A stretch of 64,000 bases of DNA from Leucobacter sp. UT-8R-CII-1-4. GTDB lineage: Bacteria; Actinomycetota; Actinomycetes; Actinomycetales; Microbacteriaceae. The DNA lies in NCBI RefSeq assembly GCF_030010235.1, contig NZ_JASCRS010000003.1:186001-250000 (forward strand), written 5' to 3'. The translations under genes were made by a program, and so were the position numbers. Positions 54,970-63,627 of the stretch are shown here, in pieces; positions within the stretch are counted from its first letter, which is position 1, and each line of letters starts with the position of its first letter. A model generated the notes under the pieces. It worked only from the letters and a program-made list of their open reading frames with translations. It did no database searches and was not told the origin of the DNA.

Positions 54970-56109
54970 CTAAGCAATTGGCTCCTGTTTTGGTGCGACC
55001 TTTTTAGCGTCTTGCGCGGGGAAGAGCACTTTTTGAATGATGATGATCGCACTCGCGGCAACCGGAATTGCAACTAGCGCACCGAGCACTCCGCCGAGGC
55101 TGCCGCCACCGACCGCGGCAATCACTACGATCGCCCCGGGCACCGCAACTGCCTTGCTCATGATTCTTGGGCTGATCACATACGCCTCGATCTGCATGTA
55201 GACAAGGTAGTAGATGCCGGTGATGAGCGCGGTTGTCGGCGAGACAAAGAAGCAGAGCAGGGTATTGATAATCGAACCGCTCAGGGTGCCAACAAGTGGG
55301 ATCAGCGAGCCGATAAACGCCACAAGTGCCAAAAGCGCTGGCATCGGTGCACCAACAATGCTGAGGAAGATGAGGCTGAGCACGCCGTTAATGGTGGCCA
55401 AACTGACCTGGCCGATCACGTAGCGACCTACTGCACCAGAGACATCCTCGAGCAGCTCGGAGAAGCGTGGGCGAGCGTAGGCAGGCACAAATCGTGCAGC
55501 TACACCCTTCATTGAGCGCAGCGACGCCATGAAGTAGAGCGTCAAGATCAGAACGATCATGACGCCGGTGACACCGCCGGCGATACCGGCACCGACCGCG
55601 AGTAGCCCGCCGCCGATCTGGGTGAGGTTATTGGGGTCTTGAATGAACTGCAGGGCCCCCTGAATGCCCTTGTTGACCGAATCCCCGTACTGCTCCGTGA
55701 AGTGCACGAACCATGAGCTTGTCGTGATGTCTTGCACCATGCCGGGTGCGTCTTTGATGAGAGTGGCAATCTGGTCGATCAGGATCGGGATGATGGCGAG
55801 CATGATCCCCGCGAAGACAATAATCACGCCGAGCACCACAGAGGTAACCGCAGCCGGACGAGGTAGTTTTCGCTCAAGAAATCTCACTATGGGGTCGAGC
55901 CCCAGGGCAAGAAACAGCGCGACGCCGATGTAGACGAGCACGGTGGCTAGCTGACCAACAACCGCGCCGATGAGTAGTGCCACCAGCACACCAAGCGTGC
56001 CAACAAGGCCAAATGTGAAGGGGTTGATTTTTCGTGGTATCGCGAGCACCGGTGCTGTGGCGGTGGCGTCTTTCTTTGTGCTGGTCGTCTCGTTGTTCTT
56101 GAACTTCAT
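54970..56109 (-). CDS. AI-2E family transporter
   Basis: A 379-residue polytopic protein of the AI-2E/UPF0118 family. The ATG has GAGGAG 5 nt upstream. Eight or so helices surround the usual large central region (ITTSSWFVHFTEQYGDSVNKGIQGALQFI), and the motif ALVAFIGSLIPLVGTLSG near residue 270 is the PxxG-type signature. Members export the autoinducer AI-2 or exchange Na+ or Li+ for H+. No luxS is in the window, so the AI-2 link is not implied. A disordered charged N-terminus precedes the first helix. Confidence 0.88.
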   Translation of the reverse strand: MKFKNNETTSTKKDATATAPVLAIPRKINPFTFGLVGTLGVLVALLIGAVVGQLATVLVYIGVALFLALGLDPIVRFLERKLPRPAAVTSVVLGVIIVFAGIMLAIIPILIDQIATLIKDAPGMVQDITTSSWFVHFTEQYGDSVNKGIQGALQFIQDPNNLTQIGGGLLAVGAGIAGGVTGVMIVLILTLYFMASLRSMKGVAARFVPAYARPRFSELLEDVSGAVGRYVIGQVSLATINGVLSLIFLSIVGAPMPALLALVAFIGSLIPLVGTLSGSIINTLLCFFVSPTTALITGIYYLVYMQIEAYVISPRIMSKAVAVPGAIVVIAAVGGGSLGGVLGALVAIPVAASAIIIIQKVLFPAQDAKKVAPKQEPIA

Positions 56110-56270
56110 CGTGACTCCTCATTGCTTGGTCCCACGTCAAAAGTCGATCACCGTGTCAGCGGCCTGTCAAGAGAGGCCCACAAAGTGTTGCTCAACCATT
56201 CGAAATATCTGCGGTGCTTTTGAAGCGAACGGTACAGTACATAACAGCTCCCCAAATCAGATTGCAGGTT

Positions 56271-56774
56271 ATGCGTACATTCCGTTCTTCCCTAGTCTTG
56301 GTTGGTCTCGCAGCTGCCGCGCTGCTCACCTCATGCGCTAGTGCCCCCGAAACAACTGCGCCAGAGACCGTGTCAGAAGCTCCGACGAACGATGCGGGCG
56401 CTGCAGAAACTGGTGCAACGCAAAGCCCAGAAGAGGCCTATCGTGCTTGGCTTACTGCCTCGCGCGAACCTGACGCAAAGCTTGCTTGCTCGATGATGAG
56501 TGACGAACTGGTCGAACGCATGCTTGCCGAAATGACGGCAAGCTTTGGTACCGCCCCGGGATCATGCGAAGAGATGGTCACAGTAACCGCTGCGGCCTAT
56601 GCTGCTACCGGTACAGACGCTGAGGTAGAGGTGAGCGTGGTTTCAGAAAGCGAGAACGAAGCGACGCTCTTTTCGACCTACGTCAGCTCCGGGAAATGCG
56701 GCACGATCGTGCTTGAACGTTCGGCTAGCTCATGGGTGATCAACGAGCAGAGCGAAGAGTGTGCGGCGGGGTAA
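56271..56774 (+). CDS. Small secreted lipoprotein of unknown function
   Basis: A 167-residue predicted lipoprotein. The ATG at 56271 starts a type II signal peptide, MRTFRSSLVLVGLAAAALLTSC, with lipobox LLTSC at about residue 22. A Thr/Ala/Glu-rich spacer follows, then a small domain (SPEEAYRAWLTASREPDAKLACSMMSDELVERML) with four cysteines that may pair. The fold resembles NTF2-like or DUF4878-type lipoproteins only in outline. It is divergent from the AI-2E family transporter. I cannot name its role. Confidence 0.75.
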   Translation: MRTFRSSLVLVGLAAAALLTSCASAPETTAPETVSEAPTNDAGAAETGATQSPEEAYRAWLTASREPDAKLACSMMSDELVERMLAEMTASFGTAPGSCEEMVTVTAAAYAATGTDAEVEVSVVSESENEATLFSTYVSSGKCGTIVLERSASSWVINEQSEECAAG

Positions 56775-56809
56775 CTGCCTGGTGAAGGTGACTGCTGAGA
56801 ACGCTTAAC

Positions 56810-56977
56810 TTAGGCGTGGCGTGAACCAGCACGAGCCTGGGTGCGAGCGCGAACAACGAGCGGTTGCAGAATGCCTGGGTACGTTTCACGGTAGCCCGAC
56901 AGAAGCTCATCGAAAATCGGCGTATCATCTAGCCGGTCCGCGGCGACGTCGTACTCGTTGTCCAGTTCGCGTTCCAT
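56810..56977 (-). CDS. Hypothetical 55-residue small protein
   Basis: A short frame from ATG 56977 to TAA 56810. The product (MERELDNEYDVAADRLDDTP, ending ARAGSRHA) has an acidic first half and a basic second half. IFDELLSGYRETYPGILQPLVV looks like an amphipathic helix. The codon pattern has the G/C-rich third positions of neighbouring genes. The ribosome binding site is weak, and I do not recognise the family. It lies upstream of the two-component genes on the same strand side, and convergent with the lipoprotein. Confidence 0.5.
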   Translation of the reverse strand: MERELDNEYDVAADRLDDTPIFDELLSGYRETYPGILQPLVVRARTQARAGSRHA

Positions 56978-57103
56978 ACTTCGACGCTAGCGCAGTCTTG
57001 CGGCACGCCACGACGTGAACCGCCGAATTCTGGCAAAGTGACGGAAAACACTGGGGCAAGTGCAGAGGGTTTTCTGCGCTGGCCGGTTGATCCAGCGTGC
57101 TCT

Positions 57104-57868
57104 CTATAAAACTTCAGCACCGATTGTGTGCGCCCACACTACAAGCTGCACACGATCACGCGCACCGAGCTTCTGCAGCAGGTTTGACACGTGCGTTTTC
57201 ACGGTTGCCGCGCCGAGAAAAAGTTCGATGGCGATCTCGCCATTTGAACGACCGGTTGCAACCAGCGCCAACACCTCGCGCTCTCGATCGGTGAGCCCCG
57301 CGGCATCCATCGCGGCAGTGTTATTGAGCCCAGCAGTGGCGTTGCTTGTGGCTTCGCCGTGAGAAGTGGTTCCGTCGGTGGCCGCAGCGCGCGACGGCTG
57401 CGGCACAGCGCCGGGCTGCTCGACATGCTGCGCCGAGACCCGCTGCATCACGGCGCGGGTCACATCTGGTCCGAGCAAAGCACCGCCCGCTGCAAGCGTC
57501 CGCACAGCATCGACCAACTGTTCGGCGCGTGAGGTTTTGAGCAGAAACCCGCTGACTCCCGCAGCGAGCGCATCAAAGATGTACTCTTCGTGCCCAAAAG
57601 TGGTGAGCACCAAAATCGCGGGTGCACCTAGCGAGTTTTTGGGGTTCGCGGCAGCGGTGAGAATCTGACGGCTCGCTTCAATACCGTTGAGCTGCGGCAT
57701 CTCGACATCCATGCAGATCACGTCTGGGGTGAGCTCGGCAGCAAGCTCGACCGCTTCGAGCCCGTTTTCTGCTTCGCCGATAACCTCAATATCTTGTTGG
57801 GTTTCGAGGATCACCCGAAACCCTGAGCGCACCAGCGCTTGGTCGTCAACCAACAAAACTCGAATCAT
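57104..57868 (-). CDS. NarL/FixJ-family response regulator
   Basis: A 254-residue regulator. The receiver domain (1-120) has the acid pair in LLVDDQ, the phosphate-accepting Asp in VICMDVEMPQLNG near residue 54 and the Lys in GFLLKTS. A low-complexity linker of about 45 residues (QPSRAAATDGTTSHGEATSNATA) leads to the LuxR-type helix-turn-helix LTDREREVLALVATGRSNGEIA...TVKTHVSNLLQKLGARDR. The start ATG overlaps the kinase stop by 4 bp. With the kinase it likely controls the divergent ABC exporter. Confidence 0.94.
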   Translation of the reverse strand: MIRVLLVDDQALVRSGFRVILETQQDIEVIGEAENGLEAVELAAELTPDVICMDVEMPQLNGIEASRQILTAAANPKNSLGAPAILVLTTFGHEEYIFDALAAGVSGFLLKTSRAEQLVDAVRTLAAGGALLGPDVTRAVMQRVSAQHVEQPGAVPQPSRAAATDGTTSHGEATSNATAGLNNTAAMDAAGLTDREREVLALVATGRSNGEIAIELFLGAATVKTHVSNLLQKLGARDRVQLVVWAHTIGAEVL

Positions 57869-59235
57869 GCGTGTTGCTCCGTAGGGGGTGTGGTTGAGGC
57901 GCTTCGGCCAGCAACAAGCGGTGTCGATGTGAGCGGTGTCGGCGCGAGGGGCACGGTGGCTCGCAGCAAGAATCCGCTGGTTTCTGGCCCGCGTGAGACT
58001 TCGCGCCGCTGAGTTTCAAGGCTGCCGCCAACGGCGCCAAGCCGTTCTCGCATTCCCCGAAGTCCAAGGCCCGCACCAGGGAGCAGCGATCCAGCGCCAG
58101 TGCCAGATCCACGCAGCGATTGCCGCACTCCATTGTCGGTAACTTCAAGTTCCACGCTCTCTTCAGCAAACCGCAAACGAATCTCTGCGCTTGCCCCTCG
58201 ACCAGCGTGCTTACGCACATTGGTGAGGGCCTCCTGAGCCACACGGTAAAGGGCAACATCAACAAGCAGAGGCAACGCCCGCGGCTCGCCAGCCACAATA
58301 AAAGTGGTTGGCGTGCCAGAGTTTTGAGCTTCGGTGGCAAGCATCGGAATACGCGCGACGCCCACGGTCGAGCCTGGTTCATCGGGCTCCGGGCTGCGCA
58401 GCGTGTGTACGAGCGAGCGCAATTCGGCGACCGCGGTGTGCGCGCTCTCTTCAACCACGCTGAGGGCCTGCTTCGCAGTCGCTGGATCATTGTCGAGCGA
58501 CAGGCGAGCGGCAGCGGCTTGCAACCCCATAACCGAGACGTGATGTGCGACAACGTCGTGCAACTCGCGCGCAATGCTCAGGCGGTCAAGAGCCACAGCC
58601 TGGGTTGCGCTGGTTCGTCGCTCAAGCTCCAGCTCGCGTCCCTGCGCTTCAAGTACCGCCTTGGTACGGGCTGCCCGCCAAGCGCTCAGACCGAAAAACA
58701 GTGCGCCAGCGAAATAGAACAGATTCATGATGATCTGCAGTGCTGCGAAGGTCGCAAAAGCCGAGAACAAGCCAACGCGTGAAAATCCCGGCAGCCAGTT
58801 GGGGTCAGACGAAGAAATGATCAGCCACACGATCTGCCAAGTGCACATGGCGATCGCGATAAGAATGAGGCTCCACATCGCGAGAGAACGGTTAGATTCC
58901 CACGCGCCAACCGTATAGAGCGCGATAAAGAAGCAGATGTTGATCATCAGGGCTTCTGGCACAGCAAATTGGCCACAGACAAAAAATCCAGCGCCAACAG
59001 CAAGCGCAACTGGCACCGGGTATTTACGTCGCAATGCGAGTGGCAGTGTGCAAAGTCCGAGCCCAATGACCCACACCCAAACGGGTGCGACATCTGCGTA
59101 GAGACCACTGCGCTCGTAAAGAAGCGAAGTCGTGACAGCGCCGAGCGCGAGCAGAGCAGCCAAAATGGCGTCATTGCGCAAGCCAGTCTCGTTTATCCGC
59201 GGGCGTGACCAGCCCTGCCCCTGCGTTCGCGTCAT
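57865..59235 (-). CDS. Sensor histidine kinase (HisKA_3)
   Basis: A 456-residue membrane kinase, cognate of the regulator it overlaps. I use the ATG at 59235 (MTRTQGQGWSRPRINETG), just before the first helix; the frame stays open upstream to 59352 but with unlikely sequence. Five or so membrane helices fill residues 20-190. The dimerisation box is LDRLSIARELHDVVAHHVSVMGLQAAAARL with the phospho-accepting His. The HATPase domain has LTNVRKHAG, ELEVTDNG and GLGLRGMRERLGAVGGSLE. It shows no large outside domain, so it may sense the membrane or the transporter, as in LiaS/BceS-like systems. Confidence 0.92.
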   Translation of the reverse strand: MTRTQGQGWSRPRINETGLRNDAILAALLALGAVTTSLLYERSGLYADVAPVWVWVIGLGLCTLPLALRRKYPVPVALAVGAGFFVCGQFAVPEALMINICFFIALYTVGAWESNRSLAMWSLILIAIAMCTWQIVWLIISSSDPNWLPGFSRVGLFSAFATFAALQIIMNLFYFAGALFFGLSAWRAARTKAVLEAQGRELELERRTSATQAVALDRLSIARELHDVVAHHVSVMGLQAAAARLSLDNDPATAKQALSVVEESAHTAVAELRSLVHTLRSPEPDEPGSTVGVARIPMLATEAQNSGTPTTFIVAGEPRALPLLVDVALYRVAQEALTNVRKHAGRGASAEIRLRFAEESVELEVTDNGVRQSLRGSGTGAGSLLPGAGLGLRGMRERLGAVGGSLETQRREVSRGPETSGFLLRATVPLAPTPLTSTPLVAGRSASTTPPTEQHA

Positions 59236-59436
59236 AGTTCTAAGGCTAGTCACCTGTCGATAAAGCCGCCTCAGCCCTGCGGCGGAAGCGCGGCCTTTGC
59301 ACACGCTCAAGATTCCGACTCGAGGGGGATCCCACGTCGCCCAGAAAACCATAATTTAGAACTATCAAGCTTCGCAGCGGGCGGGGCGTCACACACGATA
59401 CCTAAGCACGGTACTTATTTACGAGGGGGAGGCGAC

Positions 59437-60351
59437 ATGATCGAGTTGAACTCAATAACTCGAAGCTTCGGCGACCGCAAGGTGCTCGAAGACGTGAGCT
59501 TCAGCGTTGCCGGTGGCCGAATGACGGGCTTTGTTGGCGGCAACGGTGCAGGCAAAACCACCACGATGAGAATTATTCTCGGGGTGCTAGCGGCAAACTC
59601 AGGCAGCGTGACCTTGCATGGGGCGCCAATCACCGCCGCAGACCGTGCCCGGTTTGGGTATATGCCAGAAGAACGCGGCCTCTACCCAAAGATGAAGGTC
59701 GCCGAACAGCTGGTGTACCTCGGACGACTACACGGACTCTCAACGAGCGATGCTCGCAACGAAGTCGACGGCCTACTTGAGCGCCTCGGCCTTGGCGAGC
59801 GCGGCAATGACACCCTCGAAAGCCTGTCACTCGGCAACCAGCAGCGAGCCCAGATTGCTGCCGCGCTGGTGCACCGACCGAGTGCTCTTGTGCTCGATGA
59901 GCCGTTCTCGGGCCTTGACCCAATGGCGGTTGACGTCGTGCTCGGTGTGCTGCGCGACTATGCGGCCCAGGGCGTGCCCGTGCTGTTCTCCTCTCACCAA
60001 CTCGACATCGTTGAGCGCCTTTGCGACGATGTGGTCGTCATCGGTGCTGGTCGAATTCTTGCCGCTGGATCGCGCGAAGAACTGCGCGCACGGCACTCTG
60101 GGCGCGAATTTGAACTTGAACTGACCGGTGCGCAGGCCGACGCTGGCTGGGTACGCGACCAGGCAGGTGTGCGCGTGACTCACCTTGACGGTGGATACGT
60201 GCGTTTTGAAGCCGAAACTGAGGCTGAAGCGCAGCGGGTGCTCGCCCGAGCCGTCTCTGGAGTCGACGAAACAGCAAACGATTCGAAGGTGCAACGATTT
60301 GGCAAGATCACGCCGTCGCTCGCACAAATCTTCAAGGAGGTAGTGCAGTGA
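59437..60351 (+). CDS. ABC exporter ATP-binding protein (NatA-like)
   Basis: A 304-residue ATPase. Walker A is GGNGAGKTTTMR near residue 35, the signature is LSLGNQQRAQIAAALVHRP, Walker B is ALVLDEPFSGLDP, and the switch histidine is in LFSSHQLDIVERL. A C-terminal DUF4162-like extension follows. GAGGGGGAGG is upstream of the ATG. It overlaps its permease gene by 4 bp, and is divergent from the two-component operon. Confidence 0.95.
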   Translation: MIELNSITRSFGDRKVLEDVSFSVAGGRMTGFVGGNGAGKTTTMRIILGVLAANSGSVTLHGAPITAADRARFGYMPEERGLYPKMKVAEQLVYLGRLHGLSTSDARNEVDGLLERLGLGERGNDTLESLSLGNQQRAQIAAALVHRPSALVLDEPFSGLDPMAVDVVLGVLRDYAAQGVPVLFSSHQLDIVERLCDDVVVIGAGRILAAGSREELRARHSGREFELELTGAQADAGWVRDQAGVRVTHLDGGYVRFEAETEAEAQRVLARAVSGVDETANDSKVQRFGKITPSLAQIFKEVVQ

Positions 60352-61502
60352 ATTCGCCAACCCAGAACCAGGCATCAACCACTTCCGGCTCAAGGTCAGC
60401 GGGGTCAGCACAGCGGATCAGTGCAGCGCAGGCAACCTGGCTTGTCGCTGAACGCGAGATCAGTACGAAGCTGCGCAGCAAAGCCTTTCTGATTTCCACC
60501 GGCATGTTGCTTCTGCTGGTGCTCGGTACCGTACTGTTTAGCGGCATCTCTTCGAACACCGGAGGCTTCGGCGGGCCAACCAAGGTCGCGGTGGTTGCCG
60601 AGACCGCCAACCAGGTGAGCACGGACACCTTTGAAGTAACGACGGTGGCCGATCGAGCTGCTGCCGAAGCGGCCGTGCTCGACGAAACAGTAGACGCGGC
60701 CGTGGTGCCTGATGCGTCAAGCCCTGCCGGGGTTGCCGTGCTCGCTGCCGATAGTCCACCAATGTCGCTCGTTCAAGCGCTCTCGGTTTCACCCGAGATC
60801 GAATTGCTGGCGCCAACCGCCGAAAACCCGATGCTCGCCTATTTCATCGCCATTGCCTTTGGCGTTGTTTTCATGATGAGCGCGATTACCTTCGGTGCGA
60901 CCATCGCGCAAAGTGTGGTCGAGGAGAAGCAAACCCGCATCGTTGAGATTCTGTTGGCAACAGTTTCGGCACGCTCAATTCTTGCCGGCAAGATTCTCGG
61001 CAACAGCATTCTGGCGCTCGGCCAAGTGGTTGCAATTGCAGCGCTCAGCTCAGTCGGGATGCTCGCCACAGGTCAGGATCTGCTGCTGGGCGAACTCGGC
61101 ACGGCGCTGATCTGGTTCGCGATTCTGTTTGCATTCGGATTCGTGCTGCTGGCATCGCTCTATGCGGCGCTCGCTTCTCTCGTCTCAAGGCAAGAAGACG
61201 TTGGCTCGGCGATCAGTCCGGTGATGTGGCTCGTAATGATCCCGTACATCGCGATTGTCGCCTTCAGCACAGACCTGAAGATTCTTGCGATCATGAGCTA
61301 CGTTCCGTTATCGGCTCCCATCGGCATGCCGATGCGACTGTACTTGGGTGTTGCCGAGTGGTGGGAGCCGCTTCTTTCGCTCGGCGTGCTTGCTGTCTCA
61401 ATCGCTATCGTGTGGTGGCTCGGCGCTCGTATCTACGAGGGATCGATTCTGCGCACCGGCGCCAAGGTCAAGCTGAAAGACGCGCTCGCCGCAAAGGACT
61501 AG
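60348..61502 (+). CDS. ABC-2 type permease (NatB-like)
   Basis: A 384-residue permease, partner of the preceding ATPase. It starts at a GTG overlapping it by 4 bp, with AAGGAGG upstream. One helix near residue 45 is followed by an outside domain (to about 160) and five C-terminal helices. QSVVEEKQTRIVEILLATVSARSILAGKILGN is the coupling-helix motif of the NatB/ABC-2 family. It may extrude Na+ or a small toxic compound; the pairing with the kinase suggests a stress-induced exporter. Confidence 0.93.
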   Translation: MNSPTQNQASTTSGSRSAGSAQRISAAQATWLVAEREISTKLRSKAFLISTGMLLLLVLGTVLFSGISSNTGGFGGPTKVAVVAETANQVSTDTFEVTTVADRAAAEAAVLDETVDAAVVPDASSPAGVAVLAADSPPMSLVQALSVSPEIELLAPTAENPMLAYFIAIAFGVVFMMSAITFGATIAQSVVEEKQTRIVEILLATVSARSILAGKILGNSILALGQVVAIAALSSVGMLATGQDLLLGELGTALIWFAILFAFGFVLLASLYAALASLVSRQEDVGSAISPVMWLVMIPYIAIVAFSTDLKILAIMSYVPLSAPIGMPMRLYLGVAEWWEPLLSLGVLAVSIAIVWWLGARIYEGSILRTGAKVKLKDALAAKD

Positions 61503-61507
61503 TTGGT

Positions 61508-61536
61508 GGGGTCGCGGGGCTGAACCCTGCGACCCC
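61508..61536. terminator. Hairpin between the ABC permease and S4 genes
   Basis: GGGGTCGCGGGG and CCCTGCGACCCC form a 12-bp stem with one wobble and a 5-nt loop, between convergent genes. Confidence 0.7.
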
Positions 61537-61573
61537 CTTCGCGCCGAAGGGTAACCGCGGGCGGACCGTGCCG

Positions 61574-61945
61574 CTACAGTTCCTCAGCGCGCCCACGCAA
61601 CCGGTCGATTTCGCGGCGATCTCGTTTCGTGGGCCTACCGGCTCCGCGATCACGAATCACATCTGCCGGGCGCTCCACTTTCGGTGGCGGTGGTGGAGTG
61701 AGGTCTTCATAAAGGAGTGCAGCCTCACTCGCACTGCCGCGCCGAGTGGCGAGAGCCGCCACCCGGTAGATCTTTTCAAACCCATGCAGCCGAACGCGCA
61801 CGGTGTCACCGATGTTCACGGGCTGTGCGGGTTTCGCTGGCGCATCGTTCACGCGCACGTGACCAGCTTTCACTGCGGCGGTCGCTTGACTGCGCGTTTT
61901 GGCGAGACGTACCGCCCAAACCCACGCATCCACTCGAACTGGCAT
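61574..61945 (-). CDS. S4-domain RNA-binding protein (Hsp15-like)
   Basis: A 123-residue protein with an N-terminal S4 domain (MPVRVDAWVWAVRLAKTRSQATAAVKAGHVRVNDAPAKP) of the Hsp15/HslR type, which binds stalled 50S subunits carrying nascent chains. The end is basic and Pro-rich (PPPPPKVERPADVIRDRG). The ATG at 61945 begins the domain; an earlier in-frame start at 62005 adds 20 unlikely residues. It is divergent from the YigZ gene. Confidence 0.88.
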   Translation of the reverse strand: MPVRVDAWVWAVRLAKTRSQATAAVKAGHVRVNDAPAKPAQPVNIGDTVRVRLHGFEKIYRVAALATRRGSASEAALLYEDLTPPPPPKVERPADVIRDRGAGRPTKRDRREIDRLRGRAEEL

Positions 61946-62015
61946 GGTTCGAGCATAGTGCTCGTGATCCAACGCGCCCTGTGCCTTCTCTCGCGAAGCG
62001 CGCAAGAATAGAGGG

Positions 62016-62642
62016 GTGGAGTATCAGACCATCGCGAAACCGGCCGCGGCCGAACTCGAGATCTCGCGCTCACGATTTCTCACGAGAATCGAACGCGTAG
62101 AAACCGAGGCTGAAGCCCGAGCAGTGATTGCTGCCGCACGCGACGAGCACCCGAAGGCCAGGCATCACTGCAGCGCATTTGTGCTTGGACCTGGCCAGCG
62201 CACCCAGCGCTCGAACGATGATGGTGAGCCGGGCGGCACAGCCGGTGCGCCCATGCTTGATGCGCTTACGAGCGCTGGTCTGAGCGATGTGGTCGCGGTG
62301 GTGACTCGTTATTTTGGTGGTGTCTTGCTTGGCGCTGGCGGCCTTACCCGGGCCTACCGTGCTGCGGTGGCCGATGCGGTACTGAACGCCGACCGGGTCA
62401 CCCGAGCGCAGCGTCAGGAGGTGCTGGTTCGCACCTCCTACGATGTTGCCGCGCAGCTTGAGGCTGAGGCGAGACGTCGCGGCTGGATCGTCGGTGAGGC
62501 GGCCTATAGCGATGTGGTCGAGCGCGCTTTTGCGGTCGCCGCTGGTGAGGTCGAACCGCTCGTGGCCTTGGCCGCAGAGTTGAGTGCGGGCGCAGCTGAA
62601 GCGACGCTACAAGAAATCAACTACGTGGATTTGCCCGCTTAA
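62016..62642 (+). CDS. YigZ/IMPACT family protein
   Basis: A 208-residue protein with the UPF0029 fold at the N-terminus (SRSRFLTRIERVETEAEA..., HHCSAFVLGPG, SNDDGEPGGTAGAPMLDAL, VVTRYFGGVLLGAGGLTRAYRAAVADA) and a small C-terminal DUF1949 domain. It is related to eukaryotic IMPACT; a role in translation control is inferred only. The start is GTG. Its stop shares a TTAA with the convergent exonuclease gene. Confidence 0.93.
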   Translation: MEYQTIAKPAAAELEISRSRFLTRIERVETEAEARAVIAAARDEHPKARHHCSAFVLGPGQRTQRSNDDGEPGGTAGAPMLDALTSAGLSDVVAVVTRYFGGVLLGAGGLTRAYRAAVADAVLNADRVTRAQRQEVLVRTSYDVAAQLEAEARRRGWIVGEAAYSDVVERAFAVAAGEVEPLVALAAELSAGAAEATLQEINYVDLPA

Positions 62643-63520
62643 CCGAAGATCATCGGCCGATCGTATTCGTCTTCAAAGGTGTCGCCGAGTAGGGTCGGGT
62701 CGATATCGCAGACCACCGGAACGTGGTCGCTCGGGCCATCACCCTTGCGTTCGTCGCGGTGAATTGACGCATCGGTGACGGTGTCGGCGAACGCCTGCGA
62801 GCCCATGATGAAGTCAATTCGCATGCCCTCGTTGCGTGGAAATCGCAGCTGCTTGTAGTCCCAGAAGGTGTAGCCCTCTGGCACAATCGGACGCACAACA
62901 TCTTGCACAGTTGGCAGGAACGCTTCGAATGTTTTGCGCTCAACCGGAGATACATGGGTGCTCACACCCTCAATAAACGTTGGATCGCCCATGTCTGCTG
63001 GCAGTGGGGCGATATTGAAGTCACCCATCAGTGCGAGTGGTAGCTCGGGGTCTTCTGCGATCCAGCGTTCTGCATTCGCGCGGAGCGCGTTCAGCCACTC
63101 AAGCTTGTATTCAAAATGCGGATCGTCGAGCGAGCGGCCATTGGGCACGTAGAGGCTCCACAGGCGCAGGTCGCCAACGGTTACGCCGAGGGCACGTGCT
63201 TCAAGCGGCAGACCATTCGGGCCTTCTCCTTGTACGGCTTCTTGGCCCTTGATCGGCTTGCCAAACCCGGGCATGCCTTCGAAGCCACGGGCGACGTCGG
63301 TCATTTCGTGGCGGCTCGCAAAGGCAACACCGTTCCACTGGTTGAGGCCGTGAATTTCGAGCTGGTAACCGGCCTGCTCAAACAGTTCGACCGGAAACTG
63401 CTCTGGCTTGCACTTGATCTCTTGCATCGCCAGTACGTCGATGTCTTCGCGAACGAGCCAGTCGACCACTCGTGGGGCGCGGGTACGAATAGAGTTCACG
63501 TTCCAAGTGGCGATACGCAT
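62639..63520 (-). CDS. xth: Exodeoxyribonuclease III (AP endonuclease)
   Basis: A 293-residue base-excision repair nuclease of the ExoIII/EEP family. The ATG at 63520 begins the conserved MRIATWNVNSIRTRAPRVVDWL. The metal Glu is in LAMQEIKC, LWSLYVPNGR gives the Tyr, MGDFNIAP the Asp-Asn pair, and GPSDHVPVVCDI the catalytic His. It cuts at abasic sites and trims 3' ends. The last four bases overlap the YigZ stop on the other strand. Confidence 0.95.
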   Translation of the reverse strand: MRIATWNVNSIRTRAPRVVDWLVREDIDVLAMQEIKCKPEQFPVELFEQAGYQLEIHGLNQWNGVAFASRHEMTDVARGFEGMPGFGKPIKGQEAVQGEGPNGLPLEARALGVTVGDLRLWSLYVPNGRSLDDPHFEYKLEWLNALRANAERWIAEDPELPLALMGDFNIAPLPADMGDPTFIEGVSTHVSPVERKTFEAFLPTVQDVVRPIVPEGYTFWDYKQLRFPRNEGMRIDFIMGSQAFADTVTDASIHRDERKGDGPSDHVPVVCDIDPTLLGDTFEDEYDRPMIFG

Positions 63521-63570
63521 GCCCACAAGCGTACCGGGTGCCACCTGATCGGGGGCGGGGCCAAAAAGAA

Positions 63571-63609
63571 AAGCCCCGCACATCTCGACTTGCTCGATGG
63601 GCGGGGCTT
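63571..63609 (-). terminator. Terminator-like hairpin between divergent genes
   Basis: AAGCCCCGC and GCGGGGCTT form a perfect 9-bp stem with an inner CATC/GATG pairing. On the minus strand a TTCTTTTT run follows. It stands upstream of both xth and the helix-turn-helix gene, an odd place for a terminator. Confidence 0.7.
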
Positions 63610-63627
63610 CATTTGGAGGGGCTATCA

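Noticed and set aside
59236..59352. N-terminal extension of the histidine kinase
   Set aside because: The added 39 residues look like translated promoter DNA; the ATG at 59235 lies just ahead of the first membrane helix.
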